DNA of 64,000 bases. Origin: Serratia odorifera (GTDB taxonomy: Bacteria > Pseudomonadota > Gammaproteobacteria > Enterobacterales > Enterobacteriaceae). Under the pieces are notes generated by a model. The model did no database searches and had not been told where the DNA came from. It was given only the letters and a program-made list of their open reading frames with translations. Position 1 is the first letter of the stretch. Every line of letters starts with the position of its first letter. Position numbers and translations under genes: made by a program. This document shows, piece after piece, positions 63,370-64,000 of this stretch. The DNA lies in the NCBI RefSeq assembly GCF_900635445.1, contig NZ_LR134117.1:3658001-3722000 (forward strand). The letters run 5' to 3'.

Positions 63370-64000
63370 ATGAACCTACTAAAATCACTGGCAGCCGTCA
63401 GCTCGATGACGATGTTCTCTCGGGTGCTGGGCTTCGCGCGTGATGCCATCGTGGCACGCGTTTTTGGGGCAGGCATGGCAACGGACGCCTTTTTCGTGGC
63501 GTTCAAGTTACCAACCTGCTGCGGCGCATCTTTGCCGAGGGGGGCTTTTTCGCAGGCTTTCGTGCCGATTTTGGCAGAATACAAGAGTCAACAGGGCGAA
63601 GAAGCGACGCGCACCTTTATTGCCTACGTTTCCGGTCTGTTGACGCTGGTGTTGGCCATCGTGACGGTGGCGGGGATGCTGGCCGCGCCCTGGGTCATTT
63701 TTGTCACCGCGCCGGGCTTTACCGACACGCCGGACAAGTTCGCGCTGACCTCGGCGTTGCTGCGTATTACCTTCCCCTACATTCTGCTGATCTCACTGGC
63801 GTCGCTGGTTGGGGCCATCCTGAATACCTGGAACCGCTTCTCGATACCGGCGTTTGCGCCGACGTTGCTTAACGTCAGCATGATCGGGTTCGCCCTGTTT
63901 GCCGCCCCGTATTTTAACCCGCCGGTGCTGGCGCTGGCGTGGGCGGTGGTGGTTGGCGGTGTGCTGCAACTGGGTTACCAACTGCCACATCTGAAGAAAA
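63370..64000 (+). CDS. murJ: Lipid II flippase MurJ, N-terminal part (truncated by window; two compensating indels)
   Basis: Essential MOP-superfamily flippase that moves lipid II to the periplasmic side for peptidoglycan synthesis. The start MNLLKSLAAVSSMTMFSRVL and the segments GAGMATDAFFVAFKLP, AFSQAFVPILAEYKSQQG and ITFPYILLISLASLVGAILN are typical. A missing base near 63512 and an extra G near 63541 cancel each other but change nine residues: the usual NLLRRIFAE-like loop reads TCCGASLPR. About 210 codons are inside the window. Confidence 0.95.
   Translation, partial: MNLLKSLAAVSSMTMFSRVLGFARDAIVARVFGAGMATDAFFVAFKLPTCCGASLPRGAFSQAFVPILAEYKSQQGEEATRTFIAYVSGLLTLVLAIVTVAGMLAAPWVIFVTAPGFTDTPDKFALTSALLRITFPYILLISLASLVGAILNTWNRFSIPAFAPTLLNVSMIGFALFAAPYFNPPVLALAWAVVVGGVLQLGYQLPHLKK

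Overview
This 64 kb window is chromosomal DNA of a gamma-proteobacterium of the order Enterobacterales, most likely Serratia. The prolyl iminopeptidase has the length and catalytic spacing I recall for the S. marcescens enzyme (S113, D268, H296 in 317 residues). The linked ampC/ampR pair reads like a Serratia chromosomal class C beta-lactamase. The housekeeping blocks keep E. coli gene order: ptrB/exoX/holE/yobA-yebZ-yebY/sdsR; ychF...pth-ychH-prs-ispE-lolB/hemA-prfA-prmC-sirB2-sirB1-kdsA; serX-like tRNA/ghrA-ycdX-ycdY; grxB/rimJ-yceH-mviM-murJ. The species is not resolved from sequence reading alone.

Layout. 1-5.4 kb: peptidase, exonuclease, ferritin and copper genes. 5.4-7.3 kb: the sRNA gene sdsR, then a small decayed integrative element (integrase relic, IS3 relic, three small ORFs) bounded by about 40-bp direct repeats of the sdsR 3' end. 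7.5-12.4 kb: a lipoprotein, ampC-ampR, an alpha/beta hydrolase, an rhlA-like surfactant-lipid gene and a Val/Asp/Gly-rich protein with three 22-residue repeats. 12.8-21 kb: a CitA/CitB-type two-component system and a DhnA/LacD-type aldolase, divergent from a sugar ABC transporter with two binding proteins. 21-26.6 kb: an L-2-hydroxyglutarate oxidase, GntR regulator, TRAP-TAXI transporter and cupin. 27-36.6 kb: an envelope region with an MFS pump, an HdeD-peptidase-like fusion and its DUF4105-type neighbour, an IprA-like regulator, an OmpA paralogue, YfaZ, a lipoprotein, a GGDEF enzyme and an MscS channel. 37-51.5 kb: the conserved translation, haem, PRPP and KDO block with two SulP transporters. 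51.8-52.9 kb: two tRNA-Ser(GGA) genes, each followed by terminators and about 168-bp repeats containing the tRNA 3' end, like the tpr repeats of E. coli tyrT. 53-64 kb: POT transporter, ghrA, ycdXY, yceB, an ABC1-family kinase gene, grxB, rimJ, yceH, mviM and the start of murJ.

Data quality matters here. At least a dozen otherwise intact genes carry single-base indels, among them the essential or near-essential prs and murJ. Restoring one base gives the expected E. coli length for Prs (315 residues) and RimJ (194). I therefore read most frameshifts as sequence errors, not pseudogenes. The integrase and IS3 relics look genuinely decayed.

The most interesting parts are the sdsR-targeting element, the rhlA/22-mer-repeat protein neighbourhood, the tRNA-Ser repeat array, the pair of peptidase-like envelope proteins, and two self-contained uptake/regulation clusters.
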